A stretch of DNA of 64,000 nucleotides from Dendrophyllia cribrosa (lineage: Eukaryota > Cnidaria > Anthozoa > Scleractinia > Dendrophylliidae). Shown here in pieces: positions 1 to 11,500 of this stretch. The stretch spans positions 25,042,681 through 25,106,680 of the forward strand of contig JAJLRJ010000014.1 of assembly GCA_024195265.1 (NCBI GenBank), read 5' to 3'. The notes under the pieces were generated by a model. It did not search any database. It saw only the letters and a list, made by a program, of their open reading frames with translations, and was not told where the DNA came from. The position numbers and the translations under genes are program-made. Position 1 is the first letter of the stretch. Each line of letters begins with the position of its first letter.

Positions 1-86
1 TCACTTGCTAAAAAAAATGTCCACGGATTGAAGATGGCGCCGAGAAAAGAATCTTGTGATTTTGTGGATTTATCCCGGTTTATTAT

Positions 87-367
87 GCCCCGTTCGTGCC
101 TTTTTATAGAGATTTGCTGATGCCCCGTTTGTGCCTATTTATAGAGATTTTATATTGCCCCGTTTGTGCCTTTTTATAGATATTTTATAATACCCCGTTT
201 GTGCCTTTTTAAAGAGATTTAAAATGCCTCCGGTTTATGCCTTTTTATAGAGATTTGATAATGCCTCGTTTGTGCCCGTTTAAAGACATTTAATAATGCC
301 CCGTTTGTGCCTGTTTATAGAGATTTTACAATTCCCCGTTTGTGCCTTTTTATAGAGATTTTATAAT
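87..367. repeat. 35-bp minisatellite, about 8 copies
   Basis: Eight units of 34-37 bp follow each other, each built as gcccc-gtttgtgcc-ttttatagagatttt-ataat with scattered substitutions. No reading frame is kept through the array. It is followed by a looser run of atttacagacatt motifs (near 377, 487, 540 and 610) that are not evenly spaced. Confidence 0.85.
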
Positions 368-942
368 ACCAACAAAAATTTACAGACATTGCAAAATTCA
401 CGTATATTCTTTATAGATATTCTACAGAGTTTTTGTTAACTCTGTAAATTATTTTCAGGATTTCATATTCTGATACACTACTGAGAATTTACAGACATTT
501 TCATACGTGATAACGATAGCTAAAGTCTATAAAACAATAATTTACAGACATTTCGTTTTTTACCAAAAAAAACATGAATTCGTGAGTGATAAATAATCTG
601 TAAAAATTAGATTTACAGAAATTTTGTAAAGGGTGTATTTATTTAGTGTGTATCTTTGTGTTTTTTGCTGTTTAGACGTTTGTTAAAGCGTTATAGTATT
701 CGCAATAGGATTTGCTAAGACCTCCTGCCCTATTCTGTGCTCTTATTTTCAATATATGCCTGTTGCAACTTTTGATGGAAAGGACAAATAAAGCTGAATG
801 AAAATATTTGGCTCAAGATTTTTCATTTAACGTACAGATATTTTAAAGAGGTAAGGGTGGACAATACTCTCAGCGCGGTAGGATTTCTTATACTGTTTTG
901 TTGGAGATTCCTGCAAAATAGACAGAAAACTGTTATGTGTTT
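368..942. other. Non-coding stretch with a segment related to 17.3 kb
   Basis: No credible ORF. The part from about 785 to 935 (catttaacgtacagatattt, then tcctgcaaaa and agaaaactgtta) is a diverged copy of 17320-17475. The two copies flank the nested LINE/BEL insertion, and the family may be an older local duplication or a dispersed repeat. Confidence 0.5.
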
Positions 943-1856
<914 letters not shown>

Positions 1857-2208
1857 TGTCCACGAGAAGGACCTATATTCAATGACTGTCAAGCAACACC
1901 GAAAACTATGTCTATATTCGAAACTATATCCAAAAAAACTATCCGAAGATTATTCACCGAAAACGAATTTTGTCCCTCTGTCCACGTTGGTTTTTATGCT
2001 AAAACTGACTAGAAAAACCTAAATGCTTTTCTTTTAACACTAGAGAGTTGGCACCTTCGACTGGACAATCTTTTTATAAGCAAAATGTCAACGCTAGTTC
2101 ATTAGTCCCTTTGTCCAGACTTATCTGAAGTAGATACGATACAAGTTACACATAACATTAACAAAACATTCCAGCCGGGCAACGCTAGTTCATTAGTCCT
2201 TTTGTCCA
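1857..2208 (-). repeat. BEL LTR 1 (3' LTR of left copy)
   Basis: 352 bp, read on the minus strand as TGGACAAAAGG...CGTGGACA, so it has canonical TG...CA ends. Its terminal bases (caacgctagttcattagtcc and on) are repeated inside the LTR at about 2088-2117, giving an internal direct repeat. A TATA-like motif (tataaaaa on the minus strand) lies at 2071-2078. Confidence 0.95.
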
Positions 2209-2221
2209 TTTCTCTCCCCTT
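2209..2221 (-). other. Polypurine tract, left BEL copy
   Basis: On the minus strand AAGGGGAGAGAAA directly precedes the 3' LTR start TGGACAAAAGG, the expected place for plus-strand DNA priming. Confidence 0.85.
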
Positions 2222-2395
2222 GATATGACGCAGCATATCAACTTGTCTACACGAAAGAAGGGGAGAATGTCTCTAAGCCCTAAAAGGTCCTCTAAATCGA
2301 CGTCGATGACATTGTCACCAAAGTTCGTTAACAAGCGCCTCGCCGTCTCATGTTGTCATCGTCCTGCTTTTGTTCCATTTTCTCCAGACGTTTCC

Positions 2396-5300
2396 TCACT
2401 GTAACTCCAGCGGACATAGCTTCGAAATGGGTCTGGTTAACTGGCTTTTCCCCACTTGGACTTTCGCGACTCTTACATGACGATCTTTTCCTTGATATAC
2501 CTCGACGACCCTTCCTAGAGGCCAATGCCCGCGTGGTGTGTTGGGCGATATGACTAACACGACATCTCCTGTTTGAAGGTCTCGTTCCTCTTTCAGCCAT
2601 TTTTTTCTGTTGCTGAGACTTGGGATCCATTCTCTGAGCCAACGATGCCAGAAATGTCTAACTAGCTCCTGGACTCTTCTCCATCTTTTCTTGAGACTAT
2701 AGTTAGTCTCGTCTACGGACTCTGGGGCGAATTGGCCTCCAATTTGACCAATCAGAAAATGGTTTGGTGTCAGTGGTATATCATCTTCAGGGTTTGCTGA
2801 TTGGTACGTGAGGGGTCTTGAATTCAATAAAGCTTCTGCCCCTGTGAATGCTGTTGTCAATTCTTCATCTGTTATATCTGCATTGCCCAGTACTGCATTC
2901 ACAGCCCGCTTTGCAGCTTTAATCATCGTCTCGTGTACGCCCCCGAAGTGTGGGGCTAGTGGCGGATTGAAGTGCCATACGACTCCCTTGTTTGCTGTTG
3001 ACTGGGCAATTTTGTTTGGATCCAGCGCCTCAACCAATTCTTGCAATTCTCTCTCGGCCGCGACAAAGTTCGTGCCATTGTCAGATAACATCTCTCTAGG
3101 TAGTCCTCTTCGATTAACCATCCTATAGAAGGCGTTTAGGAACGAGTCGGTGTCAAGTCCAAAGGCCATCTCAAGGTGAACCGCCCTTGTGGCTAAGCAG
3201 GTAAATAAGCACAAATATCGCTTTTGTCTTCGAGTTCGTCTTCCTTGAATTGTGACGAAAGGTCCCCCAAAATCCACAGCTGTTTGCGCAAAAGGTCGGA
3301 GGGATAACCGAAGTCTGATCTGTGGAAGGGGTGCCATAATTTGTTTCGCAGCTTTGGCCTTCCGCCTGCGGCACTCGTTGCACTCCTTCTCCCATTCTCG
3401 AATTTCTTCTCGTCCTGACACTGACCAGAATCGAGTCGATAGTACTGCTAGCGTCTGATTCGTTCCACTTGCATGATTTCCCTCTTCGTGAAAGTACTTA
3501 ACGATCAACTTTGTGATTTGATGCTTGCGAGGAAGAATTATCGGGAAACGAGCATCATGAGATAGGAACTCTGCATACTTTAGTCGACTGTCACACCTCA
3601 TCTGACCCTCTTCATCCAATCGTGGCCGTAAAGCAAGTATTTTACTGTTCTTCGGTAACTCTTTTTGGCGTTGAAGGGCCAAATACTCTTCAGGAAAGGC
3701 TTCTCGTTGGGCACTTCTAATGACATGAACCTCTGTGTCCTCGATTTCACTTGGCTTTAATTCTCCATTTTGTCTCGCGCGACATCTACAGTTATCCACG
3801 AAACGATGGACCCACGCGTGAACTCTCGTAAATCTTTTCCAATCTGAGAAACGTTTGGGGTTTAAACGCCATGATTGGTCCTCTTGGTTAATAGTAATCA
3901 TTGCTCGCTCTTCATAACGATCATTGACTTGTTCTGGTAATTCTGAATTTGACTTCTTTACTTCTACTTTCGCAGCTTCTTGTTCTATGGCTACTTTGTT
4001 AACTGGCCACTCCGGTTCCTCTTGCACCAGGAAATCCGGTCCAGTCCACCATTTCTCGTTTTTGACCAGTTCTGACAGTTTTAGTCCCCTCGTCAGTAAG
4101 TCTGCTGGGTTCTTGTCGGTTGGGACGTATCGCCACTGTTTTGGGTCTGTTGCAGTCTGGATCTCCCCAACACGGTTTGCTACGAAAGGTTTGAAAGAGC
4201 AGCTTCTTCCTCTAATCCACCAAAGTACATTCATGCTATCCGACCAGAAAGTTGCTTGATCCAAACTGGCGTTCAAAACTCTTGAAATGGACTCTGCCAT
4301 TCTTAATCCTAGAACTGCGGCCATCAACTCCAGTCGTGGAATGCTTGTAGCTGCAAGGGGTGCTACTCTTGACTTTGTGACCACAAACCTTTTAGATATT
4401 GCTCCGCTCTTGTAGGTTGCTCTTGAGTAGACAACCGCTCCGTAGGCGTCATGTGATGCGTCCACGAAAGTATGTAATGTTTGCGACAACATTTCTTCCT
4501 CTTGTCCTAAACGTAGACATCGAGGAACTTTGATAATAGGCAGGTCTTCCAATTCTTTGAACCATTTACGCGCTTTACTGGCTAGATCTCCCAGGAATAA
4601 GTCGTCCCAGTCCATCCCAGCGGTCCACATTTCTTGAAGTAAGATTTTGGCGCGAATACTAAATGGTGCTAAAAAGCCAACCGGATCAAATAACTTGGCG
4701 ATCTTCTTGAGGAAGTTCCGTTTAGTAAACGGAAAGTCTTTCTCCGGAGGGTTGGCGTTGAACGTGAAAACGTCTTCTCCAGGCAACCACGTGACTCCAA
4801 GTGTTTTCACCATCGGTAGTCCATCGCTCGCTAGGTGGACTTCTAATGCTCTGCTCTCTGCAGGTATTCTTTCGAGCACCTTGGTCGAATTTGATAGCCA
4901 CTTATGAGCTTGCATCCCTGCCTTGGACCAGAGCTGATTTAATTCTTCGTAGAGCTTGATGCCTTGACTCTCGTCTGCGACTGAGTCCATACTGTCGTCC
5001 ATATAGGTTGATTTCAGCACTGTCTCTGCGGCCATTGGGAACTCGTCTTTGTGTTTTTCTGCATGCGTCTGAGCAACAAATTGGGCTTGAAACGGTGAGG
5101 AGTTAATTCCAAAAACGACTCGATTGAACTCGTATTCGTCCGGTGCTCTCTCTTGATTCAATGTTCTCCACAAGAAACGCTGATATGGTCGATCTTTGGG
5201 GGTGACTTCAATCCATAAATACATTTCAGCGATATCACACATCAATGCCACGGGGTTTTTTCGGAAACGAAGTAGAACATCTGTTAATTCTCTCTGTAAC

Positions 5301-8020
5301 TTTGGACCTTGGTAGATGGCGTCGTTTAGGGAGACTCCTTTAAACTTAGCAGAAGCATCAAATACGATGCGAGTCTTTGTCGTTGTTCGGTCTGGCCTTA
5401 CAACCGGGAAGTGAGGCAAGTACCACGTCCCTGGGGGGCTCCTCTCTGTGCGGTCCACTCTGCGGATGTATCCCTTCTCAAGGTACTGGTTGATGTTGTT
5501 GGTATAGGCCTCGCCTATTTCTGGATTGTTCAGCAACCGCTTTTCAGTGCTTAATAGTCGGCGCAGTGCCATTTCGTAATTGTTTGGTAATGCAGGTTCG
5601 TCGACCTTCCAGGGAATTGCAACTTGATATCTGCCATCAACATGTCTAATTGATTCTTCCAGTTTCTTTAGAGAAGCTTGCTCGTCTATGGTCAACGGGT
5701 GGAACTCTGTTGATGTCCCATAATTTTCGATTTCCCAGAATCTTCGAAGCAAGCCGCTTATCTCGTCTGAGTTTTCTTGCCGCTCTCTGACAAAGTAAGT
5801 GTGTGTGAAATTGGTCTGCAGGTCTCCGCTTCTCTGGGTGTTGGCAGGTCCCACGCACGTCCATCCTAAGGGGGTTAATCTGGCTACTGGCTCGCCTAGT
5901 CTTCCTTTGACATCCTTGAAAGAATAGTGCAGATCGACGTGATCAACTCCTATTAAAATATCCACCAGGGGTTGTGGTCCAGGTTTCGGGAACTGGATTC
6001 CTCTCAGGTGTGGCCACTTGTTAGCATGCTTTCTCCAATCGATTGCCTCTAAGTTTCCTGTGACCTTTTCGGTAGTGAATGCACTGAGAGTTTTGTTCAC
6101 GCTGCCGTCCAAACTCTCGAGTTCAACATCAATGGGCATAGTCTCAAACGTTTCAGTTTGACCGTTCAGAACGTTCACAGTCACTCTCCGCGAATCTCCT
6201 TGAAGTCCGAGTTCACTTGCCACGTCAGCATTTATGTATGTCTTGGTTGAAGCTTCGTCAAGTAAGGCATTCACTTTGATTGCACGATTACGATTTTTAA
6301 GAATCACAGGAACTGTTCGCAGAGCAAGAAAGCTTGATTGTGTTTCCTCTACTGTTGTAGTTGTGTGTGATCTCTCTGCTTGTTTGTCACCAGGTTCCCG
6401 AGGGGGTAACACAACCAATGGCACTTTTTCGTTTTCAGGTTCCGTTTCACTTTTAGTGCTTGATATTCCATGAGCTGCCTCGTTTGTGCCTGTTGTTGGT
6501 CCAGTCCCAACCGGAAGTCTTTGATCTGCTTGAGCTTTTTCTTTGCTTACGTGCAAGAGTCTATTGTGATTGTCTTTGCAGTCGTTTATTCCACACTCTC
6601 TACTTCTGATACACGCTTGACCGCGGTGGTCTCCTCCTAGGCAGCGAAAACACAGCTTCAAGCGTTTTGCGGTATCCCATCTTTCTTGAACTGGCAATTC
6701 TTTGAATCTGTCACAACGCCAAACTCCGTGATGTCCTTTGCACACTCTGCAAGGGCGAAATTTCTGAGTTTCCGAATCCTGAGCATTCCCGAAGAACGCC
6801 TTCTCACTCCGATTACGTCTTGAATCAACGCTCTTGTTCGACGAAGTTACTCCTCGAATGGTCTCCGATGCTACTGTTTGAAATTCCGCTTCCTGTACGA
6901 CGAATTCCTTAAGGGTCTCAACTGACTCCCAGCGGCGGTTCTCAAAAATCCAACGATGGTATTGGGCAAGCATCGCTTCGTTCAGTTTCTTGCATAGCGT
7001 AATATACAATGTTCCTTTTCCGAGTTCGTCGTGACGATTAGCCTCTTTAAGGTTTACGATAGTTACGTCCAATAAATCTGCAAATCTTTCGATGTCTCCC
7101 GCGTTTCCCGGACGAAGGGATTTGATGTTTTCCAGCTCCTCGAGACGCAATGCTAATTTTCGCCTTTCTCCGCCGAATTTGCGTTCCAGTAGAGCTACTG
7201 CTGCGTCGTAAGCGGCAGCTGAATGTCCTAAAGGTTCCACCAACTTAAGGGCTTCTCCTGATGAATGCTGTCGGAGTTGAAGCAATTTGTACTCGGGTGT
7301 GGCCGGTGCTTGATCAACGCACGCCATGAACGCTGCTTTCCATCCTTCGTAAGCTCTCTTGTTGCCGTTAAATACTGGAATGGAAACTCGCTTAAGTTGA
7401 TTCCACATATCCCGACCAAGCGTTCGCTCTTCGTACGGTTCTTTCCTAGATTCACGACCTCCTGAGTCGAATGCCTCTTTGTAATGACGATTTAATTCCC
7501 GTAATGTCTCTTTGTACTCATCAACTTCTTCTTTACGCTTTGTTTCGTCCCTTTGAATTTGTTCCGCGCTTTTCTTTGCCACGCTTTCTATAATTCGACG
7601 ACGACGGGTGTTCTCTGACGCTTCGGTCGCCAGACTCGACAACTCATCTTTACGGGCATCTAAATACTCTTGTGCTTTCTCGTTCGCTTCCGAAAATTCT
7701 AGCTCCAATTTATCCATCTCCTCGCCGACCTTTTTCCTTTTCTCCCTGTCCTTAAGGAGCGCGTATTCCGTTGAAAGACGATTCATAGTTTCCATGGCAC
7801 GTTCCTGGGCATCGCTGAGTTGCTGACACATTTCTTTTATCTCTCTTCGGCTTGGATAATCTTGTTCATCTACCATGCGAAGCAGTTTGTTCTTTATTCG
7901 AGTAAAGGCTGATTTCTCTCTAGCTTTGACCTGCTTAAAGTCTTCTATTCGCTCCTCGATTTCGCCGCTAGTTGCCTCTTCATCGCCGTCGTTCGCTACT
8001 TCGCCGTTCATCACTGACAT
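2396..8020 (-). CDS. BEL/Pao gag-pol polyprotein, left copy (intact)
   Basis: One 1874-residue frame. Residues 1-200 are charged and coiled-coil-like. About 205-400 matches the Pao gag region. Zinc-knuckle cysteines lie at 424-490. The A17-type aspartic protease has LLDEASTKTY with the catalytic Asp at about 588. The reverse transcriptase covers about 850-1080 (CDIAEMYLWIEV with Asp 929, and YMDD at 1006-1009). RNase H has FVDAS (Asp 1187), LELMAA (Glu 1231), FWSDS (Asp 1261) and ADLLTRG. The integrase has an HHCC finger (His 1511 and 1516, Cys 1547 and 1550) and a DDE core (Asp 1583, Asp 1647, Glu 1697). A C-terminal Pao domain ends in GHWPLGRV. All key residues are present, so this copy could be active. 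No separate gag stop or frameshift is visible. Promoter and primer site lie to the right, in and next to LTR 2. Confidence 0.97.
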   Translation of the reverse strand: MSVMNGEVANDGDEEATSGEIEERIEDFKQVKAREKSAFTRIKNKLLRMVDEQDYPSRREIKEMCQQLSDAQERAMETMNRLSTEYALLKDREKRKKVGEEMDKLELEFSEANEKAQEYLDARKDELSSLATEASENTRRRRIIESVAKKSAEQIQRDETKRKEEVDEYKETLRELNRHYKEAFDSGGRESRKEPYEERTLGRDMWNQLKRVSIPVFNGNKRAYEGWKAAFMACVDQAPATPEYKLLQLRQHSSGEALKLVEPLGHSAAAYDAAVALLERKFGGERRKLALRLEELENIKSLRPGNAGDIERFADLLDVTIVNLKEANRHDELGKGTLYITLCKKLNEAMLAQYHRWIFENRRWESVETLKEFVVQEAEFQTVASETIRGVTSSNKSVDSRRNRSEKAFFGNAQDSETQKFRPCRVCKGHHGVWRCDRFKELPVQERWDTAKRLKLCFRCLGGDHRGQACIRSRECGINDCKDNHNRLLHVSKEKAQADQRLPVGTGPTTGTNEAAHGISSTKSETEPENEKVPLVVLPPREPGDKQAERSHTTTTVEETQSSFLALRTVPVILKNRNRAIKVNALLDEASTKTYINADVASELGLQGDSRRVTVNVLNGQTETFETMPIDVELESLDGSVNKTLSAFTTEKVTGNLEAIDWRKHANKWPHLRGIQFPKPGPQPLVDILIGVDHVDLHYSFKDVKGRLGEPVARLTPLGWTCVGPANTQRSGDLQTNFTHTYFVRERQENSDEISGLLRRFWEIENYGTSTEFHPLTIDEQASLKKLEESIRHVDGRYQVAIPWKVDEPALPNNYEMALRRLLSTEKRLLNNPEIGEAYTNNINQYLEKGYIRRVDRTERSPPGTWYLPHFPVVRPDRTTTKTRIVFDASAKFKGVSLNDAIYQGPKLQRELTDVLLRFRKNPVALMCDIAEMYLWIEVTPKDRPYQRFLWRTLNQERAPDEYEFNRVVFGINSSPFQAQFVAQTHAEKHKDEFPMAAETVLKSTYMDDSMDSVADESQGIKLYEELNQLWSKAGMQAHKWLSNSTKVLERIPAESRALEVHLASDGLPMVKTLGVTWLPGEDVFTFNANPPEKDFPFTKRNFLKKIAKLFDPVGFLAPFSIRAKILLQEMWTAGMDWDDLFLGDLASKARKWFKELEDLPIIKVPRCLRLGQEEEMLSQTLHTFVDASHDAYGAVVYSRATYKSGAISKRFVVTKSRVAPLAATSIPRLELMAAVLGLRMAESISRVLNASLDQATFWSDSMNVLWWIRGRSCSFKPFVANRVGEIQTATDPKQWRYVPTDKNPADLLTRGLKLSELVKNEKWWTGPDFLVQEEPEWPVNKVAIEQEAAKVEVKKSNSELPEQVNDRYEERAMITINQEDQSWRLNPKRFSDWKRFTRVHAWVHRFVDNCRCRARQNGELKPSEIEDTEVHVIRSAQREAFPEEYLALQRQKELPKNSKILALRPRLDEEGQMRCDSRLKYAEFLSHDARFPIILPRKHQITKLIVKYFHEEGNHASGTNQTLAVLSTRFWSVSGREEIREWEKECNECRRRKAKAAKQIMAPLPQIRLRLSLRPFAQTAVDFGGPFVTIQGRRTRRQKRYLCLFTCLATRAVHLEMAFGLDTDSFLNAFYRMVNRRGLPREMLSDNGTNFVAAERELQELVEALDPNKIAQSTANKGVVWHFNPPLAPHFGGVHETMIKAAKRAVNAVLGNADITDEELTTAFTGAEALLNSRPLTYQSANPEDDIPLTPNHFLIGQIGGQFAPESVDETNYSLKKRWRRVQELVRHFWHRWLREWIPSLSNRKKWLKEERDLQTGDVVLVISPNTPRGHWPLGRVVEVYQGKDRHVRVAKVQVGKSQLTRPISKLCPLELQ

Positions 8021-8036
8021 GACCGCTAGAACCTCG

Positions 8037-8047
8037 CTCTGCTACCA
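8037..8047 (-). other. Primer-binding site, left BEL copy
   Basis: On the minus strand, a few bases after the LTR end, TGGTAGCAGAG matches the 3' end of metazoan initiator tRNA-Met (complement of CUCUGCUACCA) over 11 bases and then diverges. The start codon of gag-pol follows at 8020. Confidence 0.7.
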
Positions 8048-8053
8048 AGAAAA

Positions 8054-8405
8054 TATCCACGAGAAGGACCTATATTCAATGACTGTCAAGCAACACCGAA
8101 AACTATGTCTATATTCGAAACTATATCCAAAAAAACTATCCGAAGATTATTCACCGAAAACGAATTTTGTCCCTCTGTCCACGTTGGTTTTTATGCTAAA
8201 ACTGACTAGAAAAACCTAAATGCTTTTCTTTTAACACTAGAGAGTTGGCACCTTCGACTGGACAATCTTTTTATAAGCAAAATGTCAACGCTAGTTCATT
8301 AGTCCCTTTGTCCAGACTTATCTGAAGTAGATACGATACAAGTTACACATAACATTAACAAAACATTCCAGCCGGGCAACGCTAGTTCATTAGTCCTTTT
8401 GTCCA
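8054..8405 (-). repeat. BEL LTR 2 (shared middle LTR)
   Basis: 352 bp. It serves as 5' LTR of the left copy and 3' LTR of the right copy. It is collinear with LTR 1 and LTR 3. Its left edge reads TATCCACG, like LTR 3, where LTR 1 has TGTCCACG. No target duplication flanks it. Confidence 0.95.
8268..8275 (-). promoter_or_regulatory. TATA-like box in LTR 2
   Basis: tataaaaa on the minus strand in the context gcttataaaaagattg. It is a candidate U3 promoter element for the left polyprotein. The same site is at 2071-2078 and 14465-14472. Confidence 0.45.
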
Positions 8406-8418
8406 TTTCTCTCCCCTT
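8406..8418 (-). other. Polypurine tract, right BEL copy
   Basis: AAGGGGAGAGAAA on the minus strand directly before LTR 2, identical to the tract at 2209-2221. Confidence 0.85.
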
Positions 8419-8592
8419 GATATGACGCAGCATATCAACTTGTCTACACGAAAGAAGGGGAGAATGTCTCTAAGCCCTAAAAGGTCCTCTAAATCGACGT
8501 CGATGACATTGTCACCAAAGTTCGTTAACAAGCGCCTCGCCGTCTCATGTTGTCACCGTCCTGCTTTTGTTCCATTTTCTCCAGACGTTTCC

Positions 8593-11500
8593 TCACTGTA
8601 ACTCCAGCGGACATAGCTTCGAAATGGGTCTGGTTAACTGGCTTTTCCCCACTTGGACTTTCGCGACTCTTACATGACGATCTTTTCCTTGATATACCTC
8701 GACGACCCTTCCTAGAGGCCAATGCTCGCGTGGTGTGTTGGGCGATATGACTAACACGACATCTCCTGTTTGAAGGTCTCGTTCCTCTTTCAGCCATTTT
8801 TTTCTGTTGCTGAGACTTGGGATCCATTCTCTGAGCCAACGATGCCAGAAATGTCTAACTAGCTCCTGGACTCTTCTCCATCTTTTCTTGAGACTATAGT
8901 TAGTCTCGTCTACGGACTCTGGGGCGAATTGGCCTCCAATTTGACCAATCAGAAAATGGTTTGGTGTCAGTGGTATATCATCTTCAGGGTTTGCTGATTG
9001 GTACGTGAGGGGTCTTGAATTCAATAAAGCTTCTGCCCCTGTGAATGCTGTTGTCAATTCTTCATCTGTTATATCTGCATTGCCCAGTACTGCATTCACA
9101 GCCCGCTTTGCAGCTTTAATCATCGTCTCGTGTACGCCCCCGAAGTGTGGGGCTAGTGGCGGATTGAAGTGCCATACGACTCCCTTGTTTGCTGTTGACT
9201 GGGCAATTTTGTTTGGATCCAGCGCCTCAACCAATTCTTGCAATTCTCTCTCGGCCGCGACAAAGTTCGTGCCATTGTCAGATAACATCTCTCTAGGTAG
9301 TCCTCTTCGATTAACCATCCTATAGAAGGCGTTTAGGAACGAGTCGGTGTCAAGTCCAAAGGCCATCTCAAGGTGAACCGCCCTTGTGGCTAAGCAGGTA
9401 AATAAGCACAAATATCGCTTTTGTCTTCGAGTTCGTCTTCCTTGAATTGTGACGAAAGGTCCCCCAAAATCCACAGCTGTTTGCGCAAAAGGTCGGAGGG
9501 ATAACCGAAGTCTGATCTGTGGAAGGGGTGCCATAATTTGTTTCGCAGCTTTGGCCTTCCGCCTGCGGCACTCGTTGCACTCCTTCTCCCATTCTCGAAT
9601 TTCTTCTCGTCCTGACACTGACCAGAATCGAGTCGATAGTACTGCTAGCGTCTGATTCGTTCCACTTGCATGATTTCCCTCTTCGTGAAAGTACTTAACG
9701 ATCAACTTTGTGATTTGATGCTTGCGAGGAAGAATTATCGGGAAACGAGCATCATGAGATAGGAACTCTGCATACTTTAGTCGACTGTCACACCTCATCT
9801 GACCCTCTTCATCCAATCGTGGCCGTAAAGCAAGTATTTTACTGTTCTTCGGTAACTCTTTTTGGCGTTGAAGGGCCAAATACTCTTCAGGAAAGGCTTC
9901 TCGTTGGGCACTTCTAATGACATGAACCTCTGTGTCCTCGATTTCACTTGGCTTTAATTCTCCATTTTGTCTCGCGCGACATCTACAGTTATCCACGAAA
10001 CGATGGACCCACGCGTGAACTCTCGTAAATCTTTTCCAATCTGAGAAACGTTTGGGGTTTAAACGCCATGATTGGTCCTCTTGGTTAATAGTAATCATTG
10101 CTCGCTCTTCATAACGATCATTGACTTGTTCTGGTAATTCTGAATTTGACTTCTTTACTTCTACTTTCGCAGCTTCTTGTTCTATGGCTACTTTGTTAAC
10201 TGGCCACTCCGGTTCCTCTTGCACCAGGAAATCCGGTCCAGTCCACCATTTCTCGTTTTTGACCAGTTCTGACAGTTTTAGTCCCCTCGTCAGTAAGTCT
10301 GCTGGGTTCTTGTCGGTTGGGACGTATCGCCACTGTTTTGGGTCTGTTGCAGTCTGGATCTCCCCAACACGGTTTGCTACGAAAGGTTTGAAAGAGCAGC
10401 TTCTTCCTCTAATCCACCAAAGTACATTCATGCTATCCGACCAGAAAGTTGCTTGATCCAAACTGGCGTTCAAAACTCTTGAAATGGACTCTGCCATTCT
10501 TAATCCTAGAACTGCGGCCATCAACTCCAGTCGTGGAATGCTTGTAGCTGCAAGGGGTGCTACTCTTGACTTTGTGACCACAAACCTTTTAGATATTGCT
10601 CCGCTCTTGTAGGTTGCTCTTGAGTAGACAACCGCTCCGTAGGCGTCATGTGATGCGTCCACGAAAGTATGTAATGTTTGCGACAACATTTCTTCCTCTT
10701 GTCCTAAACGTAGACATCGAGGAACTTTGATAATAGGCAGGTCTTCCAATTCTTTGAACCATTTACGCGCTTTACTGGCTAGATCTCCCAGGAATAAGTC
10801 GTCCCAGTCCATCCCAGCGGTCCACATTTCTTGAAGTAAGATTTTGGCGCGAATACTAAATGGTGCTAAAAAGCCAACCGGATCAAATAACTTGGCGATC
10901 TTCTTGAGGAAGTTCCGTTTAGTAAACGGAAAGTCTTTCTCCGGAGGGTTGGCGTTGAACGTGAAAACGTCTTCTCCAGGCAACCACGTGACTCCAAGTG
11001 TTTTCACCATCGGTAGTCCATCGCTCGCTAGGTGGACTTCTAATGCTCTGCTCTCTGCAGGTATTCTTTCGAGCACCTTGGTCGAATTTGATAGCCACTT
11101 ATGAGCTTGCATCCCTGCCTTGGACCAGAGCTGATTTAATTCTTCGTAGAGCTTGATGCCTTGACTCTCGTCTGCGACTGAGTCCATACTGTCGTCCATA
11201 TAGGTTGATTTCAGCACTGTCTCTGCGGCCATTGGGAACTCGTCTTTGTGTTTTTCTGCATGCGTCTGAGCAACAAATTGGGCTTGAAACGGTGAGGAGT
11301 TAATTCCAAAAACGACTCGATTGAACTCGTATTCGTCCGGTGCTCTCTCTTGATTCAATGTTCTCCACAAGAAACGCTGATATGGTCGATCTTTGGGGGT
11401 GACTTCAATCCATAAATACATTTCAGCGATATCACACATCAATGCCACGGGGTTTTTTCGGAAACGAAGTAGAACATCTGTTAATTCTCTCTGTAACTTT

